64,000 nt of DNA from Nocardioides sp. J54 (GTDB taxonomy: Bacteria; Actinomycetota; Actinomycetes; Propionibacteriales; Nocardioidaceae): the NCBI RefSeq assembly GCF_000519005.1, contig NZ_JAER01000005.1, positions 157,930 through 221,929 of the forward strand. Reading direction: 5' to 3'. This document shows positions 8,751 to 16,770 of the stretch, piece after piece. Below the pieces are notes generated by a model, which was not told where the DNA came from, did not search any database, and worked only from the letters and a program-made list of their open reading frames with translations. Every line of letters begins with the position of its first letter. The first letter of the stretch is position 1. A program made the position numbers and the translations under genes.

Positions 8751-9505
8751 CCGGCTCCCCCGTCGTCCTGGTCGGACCGAAGACCCGCCTCGGCCGTGAG
8801 GTGGTCGCCCAGCTCGACGGCGCGCCCGTGCTCGCCATCGCCCGTGACGCGCTCGACGCGTCCCAGGTCGCCGAGATCCCCGGGCTGACCCCGGCCGACG
8901 TCGTCGACGCCTCCACCCGCGACCTCGCCCCGCGCGTCACCGACCTCGGCAGGGGGCCACTGCGCGTGGTCGTCGCCGCGCTCGGCCCGGTCCACCCGGA
9001 GACCCCGCGGACGTCGTACGACGCCTGCGGGGTGGTGCGCGACCTCGGGTTCGTCAAGCAGGTCGTCGCCGCGGGCCGGCCGGTGCGCATCGTGTTCGTC
9101 TCCAGCGTGCTGGCCCTGGCCCCCGGCCCCGACCGGCGCTACTACGGCGGGTGGAAGTCCGTCGTGGAGCAGCAGCTCCAGCAGCTCGTCGACGAGTGCT
9201 GCGCCGCCGGCGGCGACGCCACCTTGTCGGTGCTCTACCCGGGCCGGCTGGTGGACGCCGCCGAGCGCCGCGGGCGGCTCCGGCTGCACGCGAGCTACCA
9301 GGCCCTGGCCCGCCGGGTGCTCGCCACGTCCGCGGAGGCGCGGAGCGTGGACCGGACATTTGGCGCGGACTCTCGAATTTGGTTGATCGTGAGGAGTATC
9401 TCTTTCGCACTTCGATCGTTGACGCCTTCGACGAGACGTTCCGTGACGCCATCCCCCGAGCCCGGCGTGACGGAGAGATCCCTTTCCGGGGAAGGTGGGT
9501 ACTAG
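8747..9505 (+). CDS. SDR-like protein with atypical C-terminus
   Basis: A predicted Rossmann-fold protein of 252 residues in the NAD-dependent sugar-epimerase/SDR group, although the N-terminal glycine motif is degenerate (LVGPKTRLGREV). VFVSSVLALAPGPDRRYYGGWK carries a plausible S-Y-x3-K catalytic set. It overlaps the preceding gene by 4 bp. From about 9350 to the stop the composition changes: GC drops, third-position bias is lost, and the peptide becomes Ser/Thr/Arg-rich. An alternative frame over the same stretch reads more protein-like. Either the tail is genuine non-conserved sequence, or a small rearrangement or frameshift altered the 3' end. Function unknown. Confidence 0.6.
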   Translation: MTGSPVVLVGPKTRLGREVVAQLDGAPVLAIARDALDASQVAEIPGLTPADVVDASTRDLAPRVTDLGRGPLRVVVAALGPVHPETPRTSYDACGVVRDLGFVKQVVAAGRPVRIVFVSSVLALAPGPDRRYYGGWKSVVEQQLQQLVDECCAAGGDATLSVLYPGRLVDAAERRGRLRLHASYQALARRVLATSAEARSVDRTFGADSRIWLIVRSISFALRSLTPSTRRSVTPSPEPGVTERSLSGEGGY

Positions 9506-10228
9506 ATGCGGACGAAGCGCGTGTTCGACCTGTTCGTAGCCGTGACCGCAGCCATCGCCTGGGTGCCCGTGCTGCTGGGTGCCAGCCTCATGGTCCTGCT
9601 GATGTCGGGCCGCCCGGTCTTCTACCGGTCGAACCGGTGGGTGCGGAACGGCGAGATGGTCCGGACGATCAAGTTCCGGACGATGGTCAAGAACGCCGAC
9701 AAGCTCGTGAACCGCACGACGGTCCCCGTCGAGGGCGTCCGGTTCCTCAACATCCCGCCGGACTCCCCGCTCTACACCCGTCCGGGCCGGATCCTGGAGG
9801 GCCTCGGCCTGACCGAGATCCCGCAGCTGATCCACGTGCTGCGCGGCGAGATGAGCATCGTCGGCAACCGTCCGCTGCCGGACGCCGTGATGAAGTGCCT
9901 GCGTGAGGAGTTCCCCTACGCCGACGACCGCTTCCTCACCCCGGCCGGCCTGACCGGCCCGGTCCAGCTCGTCGGCCGCGACTCGCTCAGCGACTCCGAG
10001 CGGCTGCGGATCGAGGGCGCCTACTGCCGCGCGGTGCTGCACGGCTACCGCCTGCGCCTCGACTTCACCGTCCTGCTCTCCACGGTGCTGATCGTCGCCC
10101 ACCTCAAGAAGCCGCTGGACTACCAGGGCGTCATGGACCTCATCGACCGCCACACCCGGCAGCCGCGCCTGCGCAGCCGCCGCGAGATCATCGTCGAGGA
10201 CGCGATCCCGTCCTCCGACGTCGCCTGA
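9506..10228 (+). CDS. Initiating sugar-phosphate transferase (polyprenyl-P)
   Basis: A bacterial sugar transferase of the WcaJ/PglC type. It transfers hexose-1-phosphate from a UDP-sugar to undecaprenyl phosphate and so starts repeat-unit synthesis at the membrane. The 240-residue protein is the short form with a single N-terminal hydrophobic segment (residues 8-33). It shows the family motifs KFRTM (56-60), LTEIPQL (102-108), MSIVGNRPL (116-124) and PAGLTGPVQL. GGAAGG lies about 9 nt before the ATG, directly after the stop of the preceding gene. A strong hairpin follows 23 bp downstream of its stop. The sugar is not predictable with confidence. Confidence 0.92.
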   Translation: MRTKRVFDLFVAVTAAIAWVPVLLGASLMVLLMSGRPVFYRSNRWVRNGEMVRTIKFRTMVKNADKLVNRTTVPVEGVRFLNIPPDSPLYTRPGRILEGLGLTEIPQLIHVLRGEMSIVGNRPLPDAVMKCLREEFPYADDRFLTPAGLTGPVQLVGRDSLSDSERLRIEGAYCRAVLHGYRLRLDFTVLLSTVLIVAHLKKPLDYQGVMDLIDRHTRQPRLRSRREIIVEDAIPSSDVA

Positions 10229-10250
10229 GGCCCACCCCGCACCTGCACGA

Positions 10251-10281
10251 GAGGCCGTCGCCCCGAGGGGGCGGCGGCCTC
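10251..10281 (+). terminator. Hairpin terminator after sugar transferase
   Basis: A 14-bp stem with one G-T wobble (10251-10264 paired with 10268-10281) and a 3-nt loop, starting 23 bp after the stop of the sugar-transferase gene. It is followed by TTGTC rather than a T-run, which is common for actinobacterial terminators. Confidence 0.65.
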
Positions 10282-10318
10282 TTGTCATGTCCGGGTACGC
10301 CGCGACCCGGCCCTGCCG

Positions 10319-10525
10319 CCGGTGGTTGAGGTGCGAGGCCGCCCGCGGCCGAGCCCCGAAACCACCGGCCCGACCCACCGGACTGTCACCGCCACAGCCC
10401 GCCCGAGCGCCCCGGAGTTGGTCGCGGCGAACCCAAGGCTTGCCGCCAGACGGACTCAGCCCTCTACCGGAGCCAACCGCGACACGCTCGCGCAACAGGG
10501 GCGAGCACAACAGGCACCGCGCTTG
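10319..10525. repeat. Interspersed repeat (family C) in convergent junction
   Basis: Between the convergent genes ending at 10228 and 10529. Positions 10319-10363 match the reverse complement of 52959-53003 at about 38 of 45 bases by eye, and form an internal dyad with ends GCCGGTGGTT and AACCACCGGC. A second segment from about 10436 (GGCTTGCCGCC, CTACCGGAG, GCGAGCAC, ACAGGC) resembles 53081-53235 in the same orientation. No coding frame with normal codon use is seen in 10282-10528. Confidence 0.7.
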
Positions 10526-10528
10526 CGG

Positions 10529-11464
10529 CTACAGGCTCAAACGATGCTTGAAGTAGTCGATCGTCTCCCGCAGCCCGTCCTCGAGCGCGACGGTCGGCTC
10601 CCAGTCCAGCTCCTTGCGGGCCAGGCTGATGTCGGGGCGGCGCTGGCGCGGGTCGTCGGAGGGCAGCGGCCGGTGCTCGATGCGCGAGCGGCCGCCGACG
10701 AGCCGGATGACGGCCTCGGCGAGCTCGAGCATGGTGTTCTCGGTCGGGTTGCCGACGTTGACCGGGCCGGTGAAGTCGGCCGGGCTCTCCATCAGCCGCC
10801 ACATGCCCTCGATCAGGTCGTCGACGTAGCAGAAGCTGCGGGTCTGCTGGCCGTCGCCGTAGATGGTGATCGGCTCGCCGCGCAGGGCCTGGACGATGAA
10901 GTTGCTGACGACGCGGCCGTCATCGGGGTGCATCCGCGGACCGTAGGTGTTGAAGATCCGCATCACCTTGATCTCGAGCGAGTGCTGGCGCCAGTAGTCG
11001 AAGAACAGGGTCTCCGCGGCGCGCTTGCCCTCGTCGTAGCAGCTGCGGATGCCGATGGGGTTGACCTTGCCCCAGTACTCCTCGACCTGCGGGTGGACCT
11101 CGGGGTCGCCGTACACCTCGCTGGTGCTGGCCTGCAGGATCCGGGCGCGCACCCGCTTGGCGAGGCCGAGCATGTTGATCGCGCCGTGGACGCTGGTCTT
11201 GGTGGTCTGCACGGGGTCACGCTGGTAGTGGATCGGCGACGCCGGGCAGGCGAGGTTGTAGATGCGGTCGACCTCGACGTACAGCGGGAACGTGACGTCG
11301 TGGCGCATGAGCTCGAAGCGGTGGCTGTCGAGCAGCTGGACGATGTTGTCCTTGGTGCCCGTGTAGTAGTTGTCGACGCAGAGGACGTCGTGGCCCTCGG
11401 CCACGAGCCGGTCGCAGAGGTGGGAGCCGAGGAACCCGGCGCCTCCGGTCACGAGCACCCGCAT
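10529..11464 (-). CDS. uxs: UDP-glucuronate decarboxylase (UDP-xylose synthase)
   Basis: Decarboxylates UDP-glucuronate to UDP-xylose with internal NAD. The 311-residue protein carries [10 protein letters not shown] at 6-15, the family-specific [11 protein letters not shown] (71-81), TSEVYG at 114-119, and the Tyr143/Lys147 pair in [27 protein letters not shown] also matches the family closely. It lacks the membrane extension of animal enzymes. It ends the locus in the opposite orientation to the sugar transferase and lies 1 bp downstream of the ligase/polymerase gene, so the two form an operon. UDP-xylose would be a donor for the polymer. Confidence 0.92.
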   Translation of the reverse strand: MRVLVTGGAGFLGSHLCDRLVAEGHDVLCVDNYYTGTKDNIVQLLDSHRFELMRHDVTFPLYVEVDRIYNLACPASPIHYQRDPVQTTKTSVHGAINMLGLAKRVRARILQASTSEVYGDPEVHPQVEEYWGKVNPIGIRSCYDEGKRAAETLFFDYWRQHSLEIKVMRIFNTYGPRMHPDDGRVVSNFIVQALRGEPITIYGDGQQTRSFCYVDDLIEGMWRLMESPADFTGPVNVGNPTENTMLELAEAVIRLVGGRSRIEHRPLPSDDPRQRRPDISLARKELDWEPTVALEDGLRETIDYFKHRLSL

Positions 11465-11465
11465 G

Positions 11466-12890
11466 TCAGTTCCTCGCCATCGTGTCGGTGGTCTCGGTGG
11501 TGTCGGTGGTGTCGGTGGTGCCGGTGGTCCCGGCGGCGTCGGACCCGTCCGGGCCGGCCAGCGCGGTCGAGCGCGCCTTGTCGGGGTGGTCGTCGCCCCA
11601 GTCGGCGGAGGCCACCCAGCACACGGCCGCCAGGCACATCGGGATCCACAGCGTGCGGTCGTAGAGGCTGGGGATCAGCAGCCCCCAGCCCAGGTAGCCC
11701 CACACGGTGTAGCAGAGCCGGCGGTAGGGCACGTCCTCGAACAGCGGCCGGGCGAGCGAGAACATCACCAGGAGGAAGCCGACGAGGCCGAAGATGCCGA
11801 TGCCGACCGCGACCTGCAGCACGTTGTTGTGGATCTCGAACAGGTCGATCAGGCCGTCGCCGAAGAACGGGCTCTCCCAGAACCTGCTGAGGCCGTCGCG
11901 CAGGCCCTCGGAGCGGGCGATGTCGGAGCCGGACGCGGACCCCCCGCCGAGGAGGCGGTCGATCGCGGAGGCGTTGCCGGTGATCTCGAGGAGGTACGGC
12001 GCCGCGGCGACCACGGTGGCCCCGACGAGCGCGTAGAAGAAGCCGGTGATGGCCGAGCGCTCCACGATCGGGATCATCAGCACGAGGACGGCCACGATGA
12101 TCGTGGCGCCACGGCTGCCGCTGAACAGGATGGAGATCCCGCACACGGCGGCGGCACCCATGGTCGCCGTCTTGAGCACCCAGTGCTTGTACTCGAAGAA
12201 GAGGAAGATCAGCAGCGCGATCGCCATGATCGCGGCCTCGGCGAAGTAGTTCGGGTGGTTGGTCATCCCGAAGTGGCGGCCCTGCGGGGTGATGCCGCCG
12301 GTGACGATTCCGCCGGCCCAGCTGGCGACGTGGCCGGCGACGTAGGTCCAGGCGAGGAAGTGGATGACGCGTCGGGCCGGGCGCCACAGCAGGATCCCGA
12401 CCGGGAACGCGGTCATCACGATCAGCCAGAAGATCAGCGCGAAGGCGCTCTCCAGCGAGCGCTCGGAGCGGATGGTGGCGATCCACCCGAACGTGAACAC
12501 GACGGTGATGCCGACGATGTATGGCAGGGGGAGCTTCAGCTTCCCGCGCAGGATCTCGGGCAGCAGGAGCGCGAAGCCGACGACGAGCAGCGCGTCGGTC
12601 GGGGTGACCGTGGCTCCCTCGGGCGCCAGGCCCTTGTAGGCGGGCGCGGTCGCGAAGGCGCCGGCGAGGGTCAGGATCCCGAGCCGCGTCGACCCGAGCA
12701 CGGCCAGCAGCGCGATGTAGAGCGCGGCGCCGACGGTCACCAGGCCGACGACGAGGTCGTTGGTGGTGCCGAGGTAGACGAGGCCGACGACGAGGCCGAT
12801 CGCGGCGAGCGTGACGACCGCGTTGCTGCCCGCGGGCGCGACGAAGGGCCGGGCCGCCTGCTGGGGGCGCACGGTCGTCTCGGTGGGCAC
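11466..12890 (-). CDS. O-antigen ligase/polymerase-like membrane protein
   Basis: A multi-spanning membrane protein of 474 residues with about 11-12 hydrophobic segments and a long periplasmic-type loop. The conserved-looking [16 protein letters not shown] lies near residues 205-220, as in WaaL/Wzy-type proteins that join or polymerise lipid-linked glycans outside the membrane. The start is GTG at 12890 with GAGGAG just upstream. The last 45 residues are Asp/Thr/Gly-rich with TT-D repeats and probably disordered. Ligase and polymerase cannot be separated from sequence alone. Confidence 0.8.
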   Translation of the reverse strand: MPTETTVRPQQAARPFVAPAGSNAVVTLAAIGLVVGLVYLGTTNDLVVGLVTVGAALYIALLAVLGSTRLGILTLAGAFATAPAYKGLAPEGATVTPTDALLVVGFALLLPEILRGKLKLPLPYIVGITVVFTFGWIATIRSERSLESAFALIFWLIVMTAFPVGILLWRPARRVIHFLAWTYVAGHVASWAGGIVTGGITPQGRHFGMTNHPNYFAEAAIMAIALLIFLFFEYKHWVLKTATMGAAAVCGISILFSGSRGATIIVAVLVLMIPIVERSAITGFFYALVGATVVAAAPYLLEITGNASAIDRLLGGGSASGSDIARSEGLRDGLSRFWESPFFGDGLIDLFEIHNNVLQVAVGIGIFGLVGFLLVMFSLARPLFEDVPYRRLCYTVWGYLGWGLLIPSLYDRTLWIPMCLAAVCWVASADWGDDHPDKARSTALAGPDGSDAAGTTGTTDTTDTTETTDTMARN

Positions 12891-13012
12891 TGCTCTCCTC
12901 TGGACGGCGTTCGGGCGTCGACGGGACGACCGACCTCGGGGAGTCTAGTGTCACCGGGTCCCGGATGTCGGCGCTTGCCCGTGGTGGGGCGGAACAGGTT
13001 CTCGCCGGGCCC

Positions 13013-13288
13013 TCAGCCGCCGGCGAACGGCGGGAGGAACTCGACGGTGTCGCCGGGCTGCACCACGACCGCGCCCGGGTCGCCGGAGGACACCGGCTGC
13101 TCGCCCACCAGCACCGAGCACACCTTGACGACGTCGGCGAAGCGCCCGTCGTCGTGCCGGCGCACCACCTCGTCACGCAGCTCGGCCAGCGTCAGCGGCC
13201 CGCTGGCCTCGACCGCCTCCTCGGCGACGCCGGCCGCCGAGCGCGCGGCGGCCCAGTAGCGGACCCGGATGACCTCGGTCTCATTCAC
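13013..13288 (-). CDS. moaD: MoaD/ThiS-family sulfur carrier
   Basis: A small ubiquitin-fold protein of 91 residues ending in the Gly-Gly (FLPPFAGG) that is thiocarboxylated in molybdopterin synthase small subunits. The motif [15 protein letters not shown] is diagnostic. It starts at GTG 13288, with GGAAGGA 7 nt upstream; an in-frame upstream extension has no family similarity. It stands alone here, divergent from glnR, with no other molybdenum-cofactor gene visible. A role in another sulfur-carrier pathway cannot be ruled out. Confidence 0.85.
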   Translation of the reverse strand: MNETEVIRVRYWAAARSAAGVAEEAVEASGPLTLAELRDEVVRRHDDGRFADVVKVCSVLVGEQPVSSGDPGAVVVQPGDTVEFLPPFAGG

Positions 13289-13415
13289 GGACTCGTCCTT
13301 CCCGGTTGCGACCCTGTTTCGGTATCGTCCCCCACACGAAAACCGGCCGGGGCCCAGCGTTGCGTTTCGGTCTCTCGACACGGTCCCGCCCCGCGGGTCC
13401 AGTGAGGAGACCAGG

Positions 13416-14150
13416 ATGAGCACTCTCCTTCTGCTGACGAGCGCGCTGCAACCGTCGGCCGAGGTCCTGCCGGGGCTCGCGCTGCTGGGTCACCACGTGA
13501 AGATCCTGCCCGCCGAGGGCAGCGCGCTGCTCGAGGCCCCCGACTCGGACCTGATCCTCGTCGACGGCCGGCAGGACCTGGCCGGGTCCCGCGACCTGTG
13601 CCGGCTGATCCGTACGACGGGCACCGACGTGCCGGTCATCCTCGTCGCGACCGAGGGCGGCCTCGCCGTGGTCAACCACGACTGGGGCATGGACGACGTC
13701 GTGCTGCACACCTGCGGCCCGGCGGAGCTGGAGGCGCGGATCAAGCTGGCGATCGGCCGCCTGGCTGCCGCCCGTGACGCCGCCGACCCCGAGGCCCACG
13801 TGATCCGGTCCGGCGAGGTCGTGGTGGACGACGCGACGTACACCGCCAAGGTCGGCGGCCGCCCCCTGGACCTGACGTTCAAGGAGTTCGAGCTCCTCAA
13901 GTTCCTCGCCCAGCACCCGGGCCGCGTGTTCAGCCGGCAGCAGCTGCTGCAGGAGGTCTGGGGCTACGACTACTTCGGCGGCACGCGCACCGTCGACGTC
14001 CACGTCCGTCGCCTGCGGGCCAAGCTCGGGCCTGAGAACGAGACCCTCATCGGCACCGTCCGCAACGTCGGCTACCGCTTCGTGCTGCCCACCAAGGGGG
14101 CCGAGGAGGACGCCCAACGGGTCAGCGAGCGCGACGCGCAGGACGCCTGA
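13416..14150 (+). CDS. glnR: GlnR-type orphan OmpR-family regulator
   Basis: The global nitrogen-metabolism regulator of many actinobacteria. The 244-residue protein has an N-terminal receiver-like domain (about 1-120) and a C-terminal winged helix (about 140-232) with [37 protein letters not shown] and [11 protein letters not shown]. The N-terminus [21 protein letters not shown] closely resembles Streptomyces GlnR. No sensor kinase is adjacent, as expected for this orphan regulator. GAGGAGA precedes the ATG at 13416. Its convergent neighbour is a glutamate-synthase-like gene, and mshD lies nearby, as in Streptomyces. Confidence 0.85.
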   Translation: MSTLLLLTSALQPSAEVLPGLALLGHHVKILPAEGSALLEAPDSDLILVDGRQDLAGSRDLCRLIRTTGTDVPVILVATEGGLAVVNHDWGMDDVVLHTCGPAELEARIKLAIGRLAAARDAADPEAHVIRSGEVVVDDATYTAKVGGRPLDLTFKEFELLKFLAQHPGRVFSRQQLLQEVWGYDYFGGTRTVDVHVRRLRAKLGPENETLIGTVRNVGYRFVLPTKGAEEDAQRVSERDAQDA

Positions 14151-14160
14151 GCCGCTCGCC

Positions 14161-15752
14161 TCACCGTGGGCCGGGCTGGTCCTGGCGACGCTCGGCCTCG
14201 CGGCCCTGCGTCTCCTCGCCGCGCTCGTCGAAGTGGTCCTCGGGGTGCATGAACCTCAGGACCTCGGCCCTGAGCGCAGGCCCGAGCTCGCCCCAGCCGT
14301 CCTTGTAGCCGTAGACGGAGGCCAGTGAGCGGGCCTCGTAGTCGCCGTTGAAGATGTCGACGTCCGCGCAGGTGATGAGGGACGGGTGCGGGACGCCGAT
14401 CGCCGCCGAGATCCGGGTCAGCTCCTTGCGCAAGGTGCGCAGGTAGACCGCCGCCCGCTCCGCCTTCAGCTCCGGGTCGAGCCCGCGCACCAGCCAGGGG
14501 TTCTGGGTGGCGACCCCGGTCGGACAGTGGTCGGTGTGGCACTTCTGCGCCTGGATGCAACCGATGGACAGCATCGCCTCACGGGCCACGTTGATCATGT
14601 CCGCCCCGAGCGCGAAGGCGACCACGGCGTTGTCGGGCAGGCCGAGCTTGGCCGAGCCGATGAAGGTGACGTCGTCGGTCAGGCCCAGCTCGGCGAACGT
14701 GCCGTAGACCCGCGAGAAGCCCATCCGGTAGGGCAGCGAGATCGAGTCGGCGAAGATCAGCGGCGCCGCACCGGTGCCGCCCTCGCCGCCGTCGACGTGA
14801 TGAAGTCGACGCCGCGCTGGCGCGGCTCCATCAGCCGGGCGAGCTCCTCCCAGAACTCCATCGACCCGACCGCGGACTTGATGCCGACCGGCAGCCCGGT
14901 CTCCTCGGCCAGCATCTCGACGAAGTCCAGCATCGAGTCGACGTCGTGGAAGGCGGTGTGCCGCGAGGGCGACGCGCAGTCCTTGCCCTCCGGGATCCCG
15001 CGGATCTGGGCGATCTCCGGCGTCACCTTGGCGGCGGGCAGCAGGCCGCCGAGCCCGGGCTTGGCGCCCTGGCTGAGCTTGATCTCGATCGCACGGACCG
15101 GCGCCGAGGCGATCATCTCCTTGAGCCGCTCGAGGGAGAACTGGCCGTGCTCGTCGCGGCAGCCGAAGTAGGCGGTGCCGATCTGGACGACGAGCTCGGC
15201 ACCGTTGCGGTGGTACGGCGAGATCGCGCCCTCGCCGGTGTTGTGCAGGCAACCGGCGGCGGCCGCGCCCTTGTTGAGCGCGGTGATCGCGTTCGACGAC
15301 AGCGACCCGAAGCTCATCGCCGACACGTTGACGACCGAGCCGGGGCGGAAGGCCTTCGCCCGGCCGCGGGGGCCGCCGAGCACCTTGGCGCTGGGCAGCG
15401 TCCAGTTGGCGTCGTGGTCGCTGGGCAGCTTGTCGGCGAAGGTGCGCTGCTTGATGTAGGCGTGGCCCTGGGTGTGCTCGACGTCGACGTCGGTGCCGAA
15501 CCCGAAGTAGTTGTTCTGCTCCTTGCTGGAGGCGTAGATCCAGGTGCGCTGGTCGCGGCTGAACGGCCGCTCCTCCTCGTTGCTGGTCACGATGTACTGC
15601 CGGAGCTCCGGGCCGACCCGCTCGAGCCAGTAGCGGGCGTGCCCGATGATCGGGAAGTTCCGCCGGAGTGCGTGCTTCTTCTGGACGAGGTCCCGCACGG
15701 CCACCGCCCCCAGGGTCGCCGCCGCCCCTCCCACCGCGTGCCTGAGCCTCAT
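14161..15752 (-). pseudogene. FMN-binding glutamate synthase family protein, frameshifted
   Basis: A GltB-like FMN/iron-sulfur protein related to the central and FMN domains of glutamate synthase. The first frame, from ATG 15752, reads normally to GVDFIT. The family sequence then resumes in another frame as VDGGEGGTGAAPLIFADS and continues to GCIQAQKCHTDHCPTGVATQ (the 3Fe-4S cysteines) and the end at 14161. One base is missing near 14796-14797, where ATCAC should be followed by one more base before GTCGAC. Adding it gives exactly 531 codons, a normal length. This is either a recent inactivating deletion or a sequencing error; no other lesion is seen. Residues 1-20 are hydrophobic. Confidence 0.85.
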
Positions 15753-15870
15753 GGAGCAGGTCTACAGCGCGGGGCGTCGCATGTAAACGCCTCCACCGGA
15801 CCGGGCGCGGGGGCCGTGGGCGCGGGGGGTGGTGCCCCGGCCGTCCGACGGGGGTCGGTAGCGTCGCCGG

Positions 15871-16740
15871 GTGCCCACCGACGCCCTCCTCACCGGACCC
15901 GCCGCGCTCGACGCGATCGAGGCGGTGCGGACGGCGGCGAGCGCCCACGACGGCGCGGAGCCGCTCGACGAGGCCGCGCTGCTGCGCCTCAAGCACCACG
16001 GCCTCGACGACGTCGAGGCCTTCGTGACCGCCGACGGCTTCGCCCTGCGCCGCGGCACCGAGCTCGACCTCGTGGTCACCCCGGACGCCCGCGGTCGGGG
16101 TCTCGGCACCCGGCTGGCCGGGCTCGCGACCGCGGCCCCTGGCCCCCTGACGGCCTGGTCCCACGGAGACCACCCTGCCGCGCGCACGCTGGCCGACCGC
16201 CTGCAGTTCGCCCGCACGCGCGAGCTGTGGGTCATGCGACGCCCCACCGTCGTACCCCTGCCGGTGGTGAGCCCGCCGGAGGGCGTGCTGATCCGCGACT
16301 ACGGCGCCGGCGACGCCGACGCCCTGCTCGCCGTGAACGCCGCCGCGTTCGCCCACCACCCCGAGCAGGGGGCCCTGGACCACGAGGGCCTCGCCCAGCG
16401 CACGGCTGAGCCGTGGTTCGACCCGGCCGGGCTGCTGCTGGCCGTCGACCGCGACGGACGGCTGCTCGGCTTCCACTGGACCAAGCAGCACGACGAGCAC
16501 ACCGGCGAGGTGTACGTCGTCGGGATCGACCCCGCTGCCCAGGGTCGCGGCCTGGGCAAGCTGCTGACCGTCGCCGGGCTCCAGCACCTCGCCGCGCGCG
16601 GCGTGTCCGAGGTGATCCTCTACGTCGAGTCCGACAACGCCCCGGCCCGCCACGTCTACGAGCAGGTGGGCTTCACCCACGACCCGTCCGACACCCATGC
16701 CCAGTACCGCCGTGCGGAGGTTTCGGAACATTCCCCGTAA
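15871..16740 (+). CDS. mshD: Mycothiol synthase
   Basis: Acetylates Cys-GlcN-Ins with acetyl-CoA in the last step of mycothiol synthesis, the actinobacterial redox thiol. The 289-residue protein has two GNAT domains. The N-terminal one contains VVTPDARGRGLGTRLAG, and the active C-terminal one contains GFHWTKQH, EVYVVGIDPAAQGRGLGKLL and YVESDNAPARHVYEQVGF. GTG at 15871 lies 6 nt after a TAGCGT -10-like box and has no Shine-Dalgarno, which suggests a leaderless transcript. The frameshifted FMN protein gene is divergent from it. Assignment is firm. Confidence 0.93.
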   Translation: MPTDALLTGPAALDAIEAVRTAASAHDGAEPLDEAALLRLKHHGLDDVEAFVTADGFALRRGTELDLVVTPDARGRGLGTRLAGLATAAPGPLTAWSHGDHPAARTLADRLQFARTRELWVMRRPTVVPLPVVSPPEGVLIRDYGAGDADALLAVNAAAFAHHPEQGALDHEGLAQRTAEPWFDPAGLLLAVDRDGRLLGFHWTKQHDEHTGEVYVVGIDPAAQGRGLGKLLTVAGLQHLAARGVSEVILYVESDNAPARHVYEQVGFTHDPSDTHAQYRRAEVSEHSP

Positions 16741-16770
16741 CTCCGTGGCCCCTGAGTAGATTTACCTTCC

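Noticed and set aside
13289..13415. GlnR box in the moaD-glnR spacer
   Set aside because: Only a loose GAAAC-N6-GCAAC half-site was seen; not enough to claim autoregulation.
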